Below the pieces are notes generated by a model. It did no database searches. It had not been told where the DNA came from and was given only the letters and a program-made list of their open reading frames with translations. A program made the translations under genes and the position numbers. A stretch of DNA of 64,000 nt, taken from contig JAZHRO010000063.1 in assembly GCA_037157565.1 (NCBI GenBank), positions 13,126,001 through 13,190,000 of the forward strand. The letters are read 5' to 3'. Below, piece by piece: positions 30,788 through 42,557 of this stretch. The DNA is from Thalassia testudinum. Lineage: Eukaryota > Streptophyta > Magnoliopsida > Alismatales > Hydrocharitaceae. The stretch's first letter is position 1; each line of letters starts with the position of its first letter.

Positions 30788-32272
30788 TGATAAACATGCA
30801 TGTATTCATGATAAAATGCTTACTTATGATAGTCTCTAAGCTTAGCATTGCATTAGATAGTATAAATACTGCATAACATTCATCATATTGCATTTAGTGT
30901 GATGTGTATAAATTGTACAGTAATTCATGCATTGTTGTGGCCAAAGAACAAGGCGCAACATTTCAAAGCTACAAATGGAAAATTCAACTATATGGATGAA
31001 TTTGGAATGACAATCGCAGTCCGACAACATGAAAATCATCTTGATCTGAGCACTGTGGCTTCCTTTGCATGCAAAGAAAGGTGGACCATTCAGATGGTGC
31101 CACATGGCACCATTTAGATCGCCCAAGGTCACCCGACATCCCTCCAAAGGCCTTCCAACATGCGATCTCAACCATTGGATGAAAATCCAATGGCTGAGAG
31201 GCTTCCTTCACCGCATGCCCATAGCATTTCTTCTCGACACATGCTCTAGCATGGCACATTGGTTGAGGCACTCACTCTCAAAAGAGGGCCATGGGTTTGA
31301 GACCCATGGACCCCCCAATTCTTCAATTAGCCATGAGGCAGCAACAGCGCAACACACTGCGCATGCGAAGCACGCACTAGTGCAGCACAGTGGCAGTAGT
31401 AGCGCAACGAACAGCTGGTGCACGTGCGCATGACAAGGCAGTGCATAGTGCACCCTAGCATCATCGTGGAGATCTTTAGTGACAGCTAGGGTGGATCTTT
31501 AGCATTGATTGGGGATGTCACTAATTGTCCAGGTGCAGAAAGCTCCTTCACTACCACTATATAAACCCTCCTACACCTCCCCATTTGTCATCATCTTTAC
31601 CTATGCTACTCCCACCTACTCCAAAGCTCCAAGAAGCCTACCAAGCTCCCAAGAGCTCTATTCCCAAGCTCTAAAGGCTCTATATTAGTGTAGAGCCCTA
31701 TCCCTCCACCAAATATTCAACCATCATCTCACAACCTTCATAGGGAACCCTAGAGCAGTCCCCTCACCTCCATTCTGGTAGACGATCACCTCCACCTCCT
31801 CATCCCCATTCCCAACTTCGTGAAGCTTTCCTCTACCCAGGTTTGTCCTGTGCCTTAGCCCTGACGCCCAACATCTCTCCTCATTCCGAGCTGCTGCCAA
31901 AGCATCGTCGTCTCGCCAAACATCTGCTTTGGGAGATTTCCTCTCACCCTCATCTCTTTTAGTTTGTTTAGATTATTGTTATTGTAATAAACATTATTTC
32001 TCTTCAAGCAATCAAATTGTGGTTCATCTCTCTATTCTTTTTATTGCAAGTGATTTTACAGTTCTTCTAAAATACCAAAAATCAATAAAACCTAAAAGCT
32101 CTAAAAGGAAACAAATTGAAATGCAGATTTCAAGAAACAAACATCACCTCCCTGTGTTCGACTTAGGAATCCCTTTCGAGTTTCAATAAATTCAATTTGA
32201 TAGTGACTTTTGTGACTACAATGACGGGGTTTCTCAAAACCCTAATTTTTCTACGTGAAAACCCGTTAATCA
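30788..32272 (+). repeat. 3' LTR of element F
   Basis: 1485 bp, TGATAAACATGC to CCGTTAATCA. TATA box CACTATATAAACCC at about 31555-31568. U3 dyads at 31093-31114 and 31172-31193. The second has arms with CATTGGAT/ATCCAATG where the 5' LTR has CGTTGGAT/ATCCAACG, that is, both arms changed together. Confidence 0.9.
31172..31193. promoter_or_regulatory. U3 dyad, TTGGAT/ATCCAA type (element F)
   Basis: Arms CCATTGGAT and ATCCAATGG around GAAA. In the 5' LTR (26576-26598) the arms are CGTTGGAT and ATCCAACG. Related dyads lie in A, E and H. Confidence 0.7.
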
Positions 32273-32738
32273 AGCACATCAACCCTACAACCCTATTGTG
32301 AACCCTCCTCCACCATACGATCCCATTGGACCTATGACATTCAATGCGATTACTACGAGGAGTGGAAAACAAACCGTCAATCTACCCCAACCTAATGCTG
32401 GCCCATCTTCTACGTCATCCTCTCGTTCTAACTGTGCACTGCATTCTCATGCGGACGACATAGCCAAACTAGTGCCAGAATCGCTACCATTCCCTGAGGC
32501 TCTACTAAGGGAGACAAAAGGCAACAAGAAGAACACACAGACCTTTGATAATCTGCGTAATTTATTCAAGGATGTTGAAATCAAGATTCCCTTGCTGGAG
32601 TCGGTCGACCATATCATGACTGTCACCTATTTCTTTAAGGACTACACTATCCCTAAACAACAACAAAAGAAAACCAACCTGGTGGTTCTCTTGCCTCATG
32701 GGAGTTGTGCTATACTATCAAAATTACCACCGAAGTAG
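32273..32738 (+). pseudogene. gag C-terminus of element C, third piece
   Basis: Open frame from 32298 to 32738. It starts with AITTRSGKQTVNLPQ-like sequence (typical AITxRSGK of Athila gag), has LPFPEALL and FDNLRNLFKDVEIKIPLLES, and ends with KLPPK before a stop. H has the same blocks (IPFPEALLKAK, LFQSVAINIPLLDAI). It lies directly after F's right target duplication and before protease. Confidence 0.82.
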
Positions 32739-33330
32739 AAAAACCTAGGCACCCTTCTCATTTCATGCAACATCAAAGACTGCAATTTTGATCGTGCCTT
32801 GCTGGATTTAGGATCTTCCATTAACCTCGTACCAACCATCATGTTTCAAAAATTTGCATTGGGAAATCTGAAACCCACCCCCATTACTTTACAGTTGGCA
32901 GATCGCTCTATCAAAATCTCATGGGGTGTGGTGGAAGATGTGGTGGTTAGGATCAATAGTCTCTATTTCCTGTTGAATTTCTTGTATTAGATATGGAAGT
33001 TACTGATTCACTTTCTGATTACCCGATCATCCTCCGTAGACCATTCCTGGCCATAGCCTGCACCCATATTGATTGTGAATCGGCCTACATCGAGATTGTA
33101 GTAGGCTCTGGAAAGCTCAAACTTAACATTTTTAACGCCACCAATAATTTTGACTGCAATCTTATTATGGATGACACGCCTAACAATGAGATGGCCATCA
33201 ATGCATGTATCAGGTTGGTTAGGACCTATTCAAATTGTTGTCGCATACCCTTAGAAAATCACCAAGATTTAATTGACTTATACTATGACATTTCCCCATA
33301 CCACCCCTTGTCCCTTCTTGACTAGACCCC
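32739..33330 (+). pseudogene. Protease domain of element C
   Basis: The aspartic protease that would process the polyprotein. The active site reads LLDLGSSINLVPT (about 32797-32835), the plant Athila form D-L-G-(A/S)-S. Then come LKPTPITLQLADRSIK and VVEDVVVRI, and after a frame break YPIILRRPFLAIACTHIDC at about 33020, the end of the domain. One in-frame stop near 32990 separates two frames. Active-site Asp is kept. Confidence 0.85.
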
Positions 33331-33469
33331 TGGCGAGGCCCACTCCACTTCTTACGTGTCGTGGTCTGAGTCATTTCCGGGTTGCTCACATCCGGTCTAC
33401 CCCCTTGAAGATTAGAGTGCCCACTCTTTCTCGCCAAATCAAGTAGAAGCAACATTCCACATTGGGACC

Positions 33470-34560
33470 TTGTTCCTAAATGCTAATCCCTGGGGCTTTC
33501 CTTTCATCGATCCATCAATCCAAGATGCCCCTATTCTTGGCCAACCTGAGGGCCAATTTCCTTCTCCCATTAGTTTTTCTTCTAATCCTTTTAGGACACT
33601 CTCGTCCAAAGATTTGCTAGATCTTTCCCCATCCACTCTCTATCTTAAGGCATTGCTTGACATGCTAAAATATGCTTTCTTAGGACCAAATGAAATGCTT
33701 CCTGCAATCATTAGTTCAAAATTGTCCAGCAAGCAAGAGTGTGAACTAATGAAGGTCCTAATTGAACATAAGGTAGCTGTTGGGTGGTCTCTTTTTTATC
33801 TAACTTGCATTGGCCCCTTCTATTGTACTCACCTTATATATATGTATATATGGAGGAGTCTTGATCTTCCCGTGAGATGTAGCGACATCTCAATCCTAAT
33901 ATGCGGGAGGTCATTAAAATAGAAATAATTAACTGGTTTGATGTGGGCATCATTTACCCAATCAGCCCAAAAGGGTGAGTCTCACCATCCGTGTTAATGA
34001 CAGGGGCGAATTTATCCCTATACGTACTCCTACATCTTGGAGAGTTTGTGTAGATTATAGGAAACTCAATGTTTCCACTAAGAAAGACCATTTCTTGCTA
34101 CCTTTCATCGACAAAATCTTGGAGTGATTAGTGAGAAATTAGTTCTTTTGTTTCCTAGATGAATTTTCATGCTATAATCAGGTGGCTATCAACCCCCATG
34201 AGCAATAGAAGACCACATTCACCTCCCCTTTTGCACCTTCGCCTTCCGGAGGATGCCATTCAAACTTTCTAACGTGCTTGCTACCTTCCTATGATGCATA
34301 TTGGCGATATTCCATGATATGGTGGGTGATTTTTTTGGGGTTTTTATGGATGAATTTTCAATCTTTGGACCTACCTTTGATGATTGTCTAGCCAACCTGA
34401 ACTGCATCCTTCAGAGATGTATTGATGTAAACCTCGTACTTTCCACGAAGAAATGTCACTTATGGTGTATGAAGGCATTATTCTGGGACATGTCATCTAC
34501 GAAAGGGGTATTGAGGTGGGCAGAGCTAAGTTTGATGTGATAGATGATTTACTCGTTCCT
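33470..34560 (+). pseudogene. Reverse transcriptase of element C
   Basis: The linker before RT is open at 33470-33922 (LKYAFLGPNEMLPAIISSKL). RT blocks follow in several frames: TPTSWRVCVDYRKLNVSTKKDHF (WRVCVDYRKLN near 34040), FLDEFSCYNQVAINPHEQ, and the active site FMDEFSIFG (34343-34369). The usual motif is FMDD; here the second Asp is Glu, GAA at 34352-34354. Then YERGIEVGRAKFDVI, the start of the thumb. Together with many stops this shows a dead enzyme. Confidence 0.85.
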
Positions 34561-35130
34561 AGCTCTATCCTGCAAACCCACTCTTGTCTGGGTCATGTTG
34601 ATTTATATATGAGGTTTATCAAGGATTTGTCTAAGATTTCTAGACCTTTGACGCATCTCCTATTGATTGATGTGCCCTTCGACATGGGCCCCGACTGTAT
34701 TCAAGAATTTACGCAGTTGTGTGATGCTGTCACTAAGGCCCCTGTTCTCCAGTCACTTGATTGGTCCCTCGACTTTGACCTGATGTGTGATGCTTCTAAA
34801 CTTGCTATTGGAGCCATCTTGGGACAAAGATACAATAAACACCTCTTTGTGGTGTATTACACTTGTAAGACGATGGATGAGGTCCAACGTAATTACATGA
34901 CCATTGAAAAGGAGTCGCTGGTAGTTGTCTTTGGGCTGAGAAATTATGATCATATCTTCTGGGCTCTCTTGTTACTATCTTTACTAACAACGTGGCCATT
35001 CGTCATCTCATGCATAAGAAGGATGCTAAACCTCAATTGATTCGTTGGACCCTTCTTCTACAAGAGTTTCATCGTGAGGTAAGAGATAAGGTCAGAGTCC
35101 AGAATGTGGTCATAGACCACCTGTCCTGAC
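34561..35130 (+). pseudogene. RNase H region of element C
   Basis: Open from 34453 to 35040. It has GHVDLYMRFIKDLSKISRPL (the RT thumb), then FDLMCDASKLAIGAILGQR, the first part of RNase H with the catalytic Asp, then YTIEKE-like NYMTIEKESLVVVFGLRNYD with the catalytic Glu. After a frame break the segment near 35000-35130 shows the HLMHKKDAKPQL and VIDHLS blocks, the end of the domain. This is an unusually long open stretch for such an old copy. Confidence 0.82.
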
Positions 35131-36325
35131 TCAACCTAGACCATATTGGACTTTCCCTATCGATGAATGAATCTTTTCCTGTTGAGCACCTTCTAAAGAT
35201 ATATGTGGCAAGTGGACCTTGGTATGCCGATATCACTAATTATGTTGCTTCTGGCTCTCTTCCCCAATGCTAGCCTAAAAAACAAGGCGAGCGTCTCATT
35301 GTAGAAGCAAAGTATTATTTCTGGTATATTCCACTTCTTTTTAGAGTAGTTGCTAATTAGATTAGTCATCACTGTGTCCCTGACAATGAATTCCTTAGTG
35401 TTTTATCCTTTTGCCATGATCAAGCCTACGGAGGCCTTTTTTCTGGGAGGATGACTGCAGCCAAGTTGTTGCAATGTAGATTCCTTTGACCTTCACTTCA
35501 TCAAGATGCACACAAGTATGTGAAGCATTGCAGTAGGTGCCAGTCACTCAGGTCAATGTCACATTACGACATGATGCCCTTGCAACCCATCTTAACTGCT
35601 GAATTTTTGATATTTGGTGAATTGATTTTATGGGCCCCTTTCCTCCAACCAGCGATTTTGAGTACATCTTTGTTGCTATTGATTATGTCTCAAAATGGAT
35701 TAAGGTTATTCTCACACGCTGTGTTGACCATGCCATCCCCACCAAATTTGTCAAGGACTATATCTTTGTGCGCTTTGGGATCCCTTGAGCTATCATTTGA
35801 GATGGAGGAAGAAATTTCACTCACTCGTCTTTCCGAGCACTTTTGAGGAAGTACAGAGTCCACCACCATATTGCTTCTACATACCAACCCTAAACAAATA
35901 GCTAGGCTAAGGTGTCGAGCAAGTAGATCAAGCAAATCGTCCAGAAAATGGTTTGGCTTGATCGTAAGGATTGGTCTGACAAGCTGATTGGTGCTTTATG
36001 GGCGTATCGGACCGCCTTCAAGGCTTCCCTTGGTATGTCACCGTATAGGATTATTTTTGGGAAACCTTGTCACTTGCCCATGGAGTTGGAGCATCATGTT
36101 TAATGGGCAGTTTGCCAGTGTAACCATGATCCAGACCAATGTGGTCGAGAAGGGAAACTACAACTCCAAGAGTTAGAAGAGCTGTGTCATGAGGTCTATG
36201 ACTCTACCATTACCTTTAAACAATGAACCAAGGCCTTTCATGACAGCTGCATTCAGTGGAAGGAGGTTAATCCATCACAGCAAGTTTGGCTTTATAATGC
36301 CCAACTAAAATTCTTTCCTGGTAAG
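35131..36325 (+). pseudogene. Integrase of element C, first piece
   Basis: Badly broken but recognisable: the zinc-binding region (HHCC, around 35390-35560, with KHCSRCQSL), IWGIDFMGP near 35620, VRFGIP and II.DGG near 35770-35810, and LWAYRTAFKASLGMSPYRIIFGKP near 35995-36065. It breaks at 36325 in the codons for FFPGK, exactly where LINE G is inserted, and resumes at 41475. Confidence 0.8.
36313..36325. repeat. Target-site duplication of LINE G, left copy
   Basis: CTTTCCTGGTAAG, identical to 41462-41474. It encodes part of FFPGK in C's pol. Confidence 0.93.
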
Positions 36326-36446
36326 TTTTTTTTTTGAAGTGAAAGGGAATGCTATCGAATCACCGATAGCAATCCAGGAGAGCTTTTATTGATAAAAAAT
36401 AATGAAGATGTTACATGATTGAACCCCATTGGTGTATGAGATTCCA

Positions 36447-39400
36447 TCAACTATTGACAATCTTATCCACATTCACTGGACTCTCCTGAAAGAAGCACTC
36501 ATTTCTAGCTCTCCAAATAGACCATAAAACAGCCACCATAGAAAAGTATGGCTTATTCACCATCAAAAAATAGCTCCAGAGATTCTCCCACATGGGAAGA
36601 GGTTCCCTACACACCTTCCTCCAGACATAATCTATAATTACACAAGTAGAAAATACATGAATGCTGGAATCGTTATGCATCCCACACAAGTGGCAGAAGT
36701 GGGTAAGGGTTGCCATTCTCCTGTGCCTCAGATCTCCAGTAATCAGGCCATCTCTTCTGCATAACCACAAAAAAATTTGTATCTTCAGTGGTACCTTCAA
36801 TTTCCATAACTTTTTCCCCATCTCATCTACTTCTACCATCTTGGAAGAGTTGACAAGCTTGTCATAGGCAGCCGCTGAGAGAACGTACCCTCCCATTTGT
36901 ATGTGTCGTATTCCTCAGGTGTGGGCTTGAAAGCAACAAGTTCCTGCATAAGACACTCATTTTCTGCTCGTGTTCTTGTTTCATGACAATTCCACATTAC
37001 ATTGTTCAAAGACCAATTTTCAGAGGCCGTGTCCCAGTAATTACATACCACAACATTTTTATCAGAAGCAGCTGAGAAAGCAAGGGGTACCTATCTTTTA
37101 TCACCCCACCAGGCAACCAATTTTCCAGCCAGAATTTGAAGCTTTTCCCATCACCTAAGAAATATTTGAATAAGCTCCAATTATCCGCCAAGGCACACAC
37201 CACTAATGACCAAAATGAAGAAGGTTTGTGTGGATTTAGGCGGTTCTTCTAGTAATTGGTAGCCCCATAGCTATCATGAATAATCTCTGTCCACATTTTT
37301 TTCCCCTTATAGTAATCGAATAGCCCACTTCAAAACTAGGGCATCATTAAATTCTTTGAGGGACCAAATACCCATGCCCCCAATCTTCTTTGGCAAACAA
37401 ACTAAATCCCATTTTACAGGTTGAAGGAAATGCCCATGATGAGAAGCCCCTTTCCAGAAGAATCTCCTACGCATCACGTCGAGTTTTTTCCAAATTGATT
37501 TTGGGGCTCTAAGAACAGAGAAGAAAAAAATTGAAATGGATGTAATGATAGAATTCAGTAAAATATACCTCCCACCTTTTGATAAGTAATGACTACTCCA
37601 ACCCTCTAATTTCGTAGCCACCTTTCCATATAGGAAGGACCAATCTGCCTTCCTCAGTTTAGTGCACTTCAAAGGAAACCCTAAGTATTTGATAGGTAGT
37701 GAGACCACAGGTGTGCCCAAGATGGTGGAGATGTCATTCTGGATCAATCCATTCATACCAAAACAAACCATGGAGGACTTACTTTCATTCAGTCTTAGAG
37801 CAGAAATCTCACCAAAAATCTTTAACATATAATATAGCACTTGCGCTTCCCTCTTCCCCCCTTCCACAAAAAAAACAGTGTCATCCGCATATTTGAGAAT
37901 GGGAGCCAAGGCCTTGTTGTTGGACATAGAATACCCCCTTATCAACCCATCAACTGCTAGTTTGCATGCATATCTTGCCAATGTATCCACCACAAGATTG
38001 AAGATCAGCGGGGCAAGTGGGCACCCTTGCCTTACCCCTCACTGGGGCTGAATCCAAACTCGACATGGTTTCCCATTTATCAGAGGGGAATATGAGGCAG
38101 TCGTGATACATCTCTTCACCCATTGTATCATAAGGGGGGAGTTTTCTTCTTTTAAGAATTTCCCATAGGTATAGCCAGGAGATTGAGTGATAAGCTTTGA
38201 AGAAATCAACTTTCCATAGAAAGGCCTTGGACTTTTGCCTGTGCCATCCCATCACCATCTCTTGTGCCATGATGAAGGATTCATGTAAAGACCTCCCAAG
38301 AAGAAAGGCAGACTGGACATGCATTATCAAATCATTTAGAACATCACACAATCTACTGGCTAAAATCTTGCTGATGATAAGGTAAATAGAGTTTGACAAG
38401 GCAATGGGTTTATAGTCTGAAAAGTTCTCCGCACTCGACTTCTTTGGTACCAAGAACAAGTAAGACTTATTCAATCTCTCAAACCCAAAGTTTCCCAATT
38501 CAAATTCATGTATAACATTCATCACATCCTTTTTGATGACATTCCACATTTCTCTGTAAAAGAAAACCTGAACCCCATCCGATCCAGGAGCCCCCTCATT
38601 ATTCAAATCTTTAATTACTTTCAACATTTCTTGTTTAGAAATAGGAGCAATTAGAATGGCCATCTGATCACTACTGACACTTGGGAAGTCTGCCGATGCC
38701 ATCCTCCAAGAACCCCTTGGTGTAGCCTTGGCAAGCTTTTTGAAATACCTGCCAGCTTCACATCTGATTTCATTGATAGAGGTGATAGTTCCCTCACCCA
38801 TTTTAATTGATGAAATGAGATTGAACCTCCTCCTAGCGCTGACCGCAAGATGAAAGAACTTCATGTTGGCATCACCTTCCTTGAGCCATAGTTGTCTAGA
38901 TCTTTCACGCCAGTCCATTTCTTTTTTCAAATCTTCCTCCCCAACAACCTGCTGCATCTACTGCCTTTGTTGTTGTTCCTGAGAACTCAGTGGCTGCCTA
39001 CATTCTTTCAAATCCAGATCTTTGATCACTACCAGTATCTCCACCCTCCTTTGCTCCCTGATCAATGCCACTATTTGCCCATACTCTTTCAGCATGGATC
39101 GCATACCTGCCAGCTTAGAAGCCAATTGTTGTGTAGCAGATCCCTGCAAATCCTTGTTCTGCCACCAGCAGGACAACATCTCAACAAATCCCTCCTCCTT
39201 AAACCAAGATTTCTTGAGTTTGAAATATGACCCAATGTCAGAATTCACCTCACTGTCCCACACAAGTGGAGTGTGGTCAGAAAAGGTCCTATCAAGGCTC
39301 ATACAGATGACAGTTAGTGTCTCTCCAGCAAGGTTGGGTTACTAAAGAACCTATCCAACTTAGAGGTCTGTCCACTGCCATTTCTCCATGTGAACTCAAC

Positions 39401-39940
39401 CCCAATGATAGGGTACTCAGTGATACCCAAATTCTGCATAGCCATCTGGAAACCATCCATAGCACTATCATTCCTTCCCCCAGGTTTGTCATCACTTGAG
39501 AGATGATAATTGAAGTCGCCTCCTATGAGCCAAGGTACCTCCTACACTCTTTGATGCATTGCAGACAATTCATCCCACAAGTCTGCCATATCTGTAGCAG
39601 CACATGGACCTTAAATACAAGAGTCATACCACTCCAAATTTCCTTGGAGATTTTGGCATTTGCAGGTAAGCACATGCCTATCACGAAGGACTTCTGTTAC
39701 ATTGATACAAGACTTTCTCCACCAAATAGCCATTCCACTAGACCTTCCAGCTGCTCCCTTCACCACATAGTCTGCACATCCTGACTGTCTAAAGAAGTCC
39801 CATACCTGACCATTCTCCTCCTCCAGGTGTGTCTCTTGGATGAGAGCACAATCAATTTCCCACTCAGAGAGATATCTACTCAAAGATGCCCTTCTTAGCT
39901 TATTGTGCAACCCACACACATTCCATGTTAACACTCTCAT
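36447..39940 (-). pseudogene. LINE G ORF2: endonuclease and reverse transcriptase
   Basis: Nicks the target and copies the element's RNA into the break. Order on the minus strand: endonuclease from the ATG at 39940 (MRVLTWNVCGLHN, LIQETHLEEENG), IGGDFNYHL near 39510, NGSGQTSKLDRFF near 39370, SDHTPLVWDS near 39275. RT follows, with WLKEGDANMKFFH near 38890, GAPGSDGVQVFF near 38580, KYADDTVFF near 37880 (the YADD active site, intact), and FPLKCTKLRKADW. The C-terminal reverse-transcriptase zinc region has LWLCRRDGLIT and CHLCGMHNDSSIHVF (36640-36790). About four stops or frame changes break an otherwise well kept reading frame, so the insertion is younger than its host element C. Confidence 0.92.
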
Positions 39941-41280
39941 TCCTTGCCTGATTGATCCCCTTGAGCCAAATAGCCCACATACTCAACCATGATGGAGTTT
40001 GCAATAGTTTCCTCCACTATAGTGGTTAGGTTCTCCTTCCTTCTCCTTCTGAGCATGTAAAGGGAGTGACCCAGCTCCCTTTTTTGGTTTAACCCACTTC
40101 CAAACTTTAGATCTCCAGGGATATTGAACTGCACTTGATTCACCTCCTTGAGGGCCCTACTATCACTGCTAAGCACTATTTCCATACCTGACTTCCCCTC
40201 CTTATGTCTACTAGGATTATCTGAATCCCTCTCTAAAACATCTGCATCATCAATAGAACCATTGCCTTTGGCCACAAGGACTTGGCTACTACATCCCAAG
40301 ATAGTAACATCTTCCATAGGCATCAAGTCCCTCTCTGTAGAGTCCAGGTGATAGTCCTTCCTCTTCTTTGATTCAGGGGCCTCATCTGATGAAATACGAC
40401 CCATCAATTTAGTCTGTTGCACCTCCTCAAATCTAGCCACAGACGTCTTAGCATAACCCTGATCTGGTAGCACAAAGACTTGCCCAACCACTGCTAGGCG
40501 AATGAGCCACAAAGAGCCCCCACATCTGATAGTAATCCTGTTAGGAATTGACCCAGTTTTAAGGACATCAGCCTTAATTCTAAGTGATCAAATATCACCT
40601 TCTCCAATCATGACTTCAGAACCTTCATAGATAGATGCAAAGCCTACAACCATCTTGACAACAACTCCCTTAGATCTTAAATGCAATGGCAATCCCTTGA
40701 TCTCAAGAAGCACCCTCCTAGATCCCATCCTTTAGGGGGTCGATCAGGGAGAGCCCCATCAAAGGAGGAAACCATTCTCCAAAGCACATTGATATCATCA
40801 AAAGAACTTGATCAAAATCGCAACCTTTCCACATCCATCATCCCCAGACCAAATACAAGAAAATGAGACTGGGAAAGCATTGCCACCTTCCAGCCCACTG
40901 ACATAGGTTGCAGGGAACTTACCAATTGTTGGAATTTCTCAATCGAAGGTTTGCCTATCATGATTTCACTAATCAAAGCACCCCTCAACATGATCTCCAC
41001 AGAAAAGATCTCCTCAGATAGTGGAATCCCAACTTCAATTGAATGAGTGCCAAGCATCGGCGGTGCTGGTAGTCGGGGCTCCTTCACCGCTACCCAACCT
41101 GGATGCTGAGGGGTTGTCTTTGTGTGTGGTGGCTTCACCCTAGGGCAAGAATCGTGCTTGTGCCCTTCACCCCCACAAGCCAGGCAGACGAGAGGGTTTC
41201 TACAGATCACAGCCATGTGACCCCTTCATCTGCATATGAAGCATAAGATCTCACCATTAGTTCTCCTCTAGGGCCTTCAT
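39937..41280 (-). pseudogene. LINE G ORF1: RNA-binding protein with zinc knuckles
   Basis: Binds LINE RNA. Two CCHC knuckles lie near the start: CFICR-RGHMAVIC (one residue is now a stop, near 41222) and CLACGGEGHKHDSC (about 41150-41190). A domain with EIFSVEIMLRGALISEIM and WKVAMLSQSHFLVFG follows, then, after a broken stretch at 40513-40812, a frame open to 39937 with the basic segment MLRRRRKENL near its end. Its TGA stop (39939-39937) overlaps the ORF2 start codon (39940-39938) as ATGA. An N-terminal part before the knuckles is absent. Confidence 0.8.
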
Positions 41281-41461
41281 GGGTTGAGATTGGCTACCCT
41301 ACCATCACACACTTGCCATCCCCTCTCCCTTCTCCTCCAGTTCCTTGACCTCCATGTCTTCCACTCACCCCTGTCCTCAGCCCTAGCCGCTTCCACGCCA
41401 CCACCCCCTGTTGCCCAACGGCAAACACCCTCTCTCCCTCTCTCTCTCATTTTTTCCTACC

Positions 41462-41474
41462 CTTTCCTGGTAAG
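41462..41474. repeat. Target-site duplication of LINE G, right copy
   Basis: CTTTCCTGGTAAG, identical to 36313-36325. Confidence 0.93.
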
Positions 41475-42552
41475 TTGAAGACCAATAGACTGGTCCTTTT
41501 CTAGTCTCGAGACCTTTTCCCAACAGTGCCATTGAAATTGAAGATCGCAAAACTGGGCAAAAATTTACAATAAATGGGAAGTGGTTGAAACTGTATCTCA
41601 CTGATGAGCCTGTCCCCATTGGTGAAACAGTTGCCTTGCTGGAGGGTTGCCTCATTCTGAGTCCAGCTTGGGACGTTAAATTCAATTCTCAATGGGAGGC
41701 ACCCCAACACTCTTTCACTTTCACTCCACATTCCATTTCATTTTACTACACTTCACTTCACACTTCACCACCCACCATCCACCCACCCATCAACCTTGTT
41801 GTATGCCTCGTACTCACCCTTACACCAAGAAGTTGTAACCCTACCTAAGCCTTTTGATGCATATGAGGACAAAACTTGATTTGGCATGGGGGGTGGATAG
41901 TCATCCACAGGATCTGGTATATTATTTGGGTATTATGTAGGATTTCTGTCCATTTTAAACATATTCATCTATAGTATATATAGATAGCCTCATTAAAAAA
42001 TCCATAAAAATTAGAAAATCTTGAAAAGTTTAGGAAAAACTATAAAACATGAAAATCCAAAAAAATTGAAAATAAAAAAAAAGAACTCCAAAAATGTTTT
42101 GAAAAAGTGTTTAGCTATGATCTGAAAGTAGAAGCAAAAATAAAATAAGTGTTTATGGACATTCAACCCTTCCTGGTTAGAATTTTCAAACCACAAAAGC
42201 TTGATTCACTTAGGCTTTGGCTAAATACACTCAAGCATTGATAAGATAGATCAGGATCTCTGGTAACTACGGATGTATTCTTATACTAGAGTCACCAGCA
42301 CAATATTCGTTGGTTTGCTTCTACTTAGGAGTCTAAGTAACAGTGGTTTACACTACACAGAATCAGGGAAGACTATAAAAACTTAAGATTCAACCTTAGT
42401 GTTCATTAGGGAAAATGGAGTCTTACCTATGTGTGCAGGTAGACTTTTGATCGCAGTCTTCAATCTTGTGTTTAGGAGAAATTCTTTCCACCAAAATACT
42501 CATCCACCAAATAAGTGTGCTCTACCAAATAAAGTTGTAGGAGACATACTGA
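41475..42552 (+). pseudogene. pol end and 3' region of element C
   Basis: The last part of integrase (41475-41730) resumes after the LINE and reaches the pol-end phrase GGGAGGCACCCC (41695-41706). An internal purine tract, GGCATGGGGGGTGGATAG, lies at 41883-41900. The rest is non-coding and A/T-rich, with none of the paired stem-loops of A, F and H. It is cut at 42552-42557 by element H, with CATTT as target. Confidence 0.7.
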
Positions 42553-42557
42553 CATTT
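42553..42557. repeat. Target-site duplication of element H, left copy
   Basis: CATTT, identical to 54373-54377. Confidence 0.9.

Larger units (their letters stand above)
26206..32272 (+). mobile_element. Element F: Athila element with a rearranged interior
   Basis: LTRs 26206-27683 and 30788-32272; flanks AACAC (26201-26205) and AGCAC (32273-32277) differ at one base. It has a purine tract and an integrase remnant but no gag, protease or RT. In place of the normal leader there is a truncated primer site, a full tRNA-Asp copy, and an LTR fragment in the opposite orientation (27781-28380). Its 3' region matches A and H. Confidence 0.88.
36326..41461 (-). mobile_element. LINE G: L1-type retrotransposon
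   Basis: 5.1 kb on the minus strand. The 3' end is a poly(A), seen as ten T at 36326-36335, with AATAAA upstream (TTTATT near 36390). Thirteen-base target duplications flank it. ORF1 has CCHC zinc knuckles; ORF2 has endonuclease, RT and the C-terminal zf-RVT region. The 5' end begins shortly before the zinc knuckles, so the usual N-terminal part of ORF1 is missing and the copy is probably slightly 5'-truncated. Confidence 0.93.

Noticed and set aside
37699..39345. Plus-strand frames of 60-110 codons
   Set aside because: Antisense shadows of LINE ORF2.
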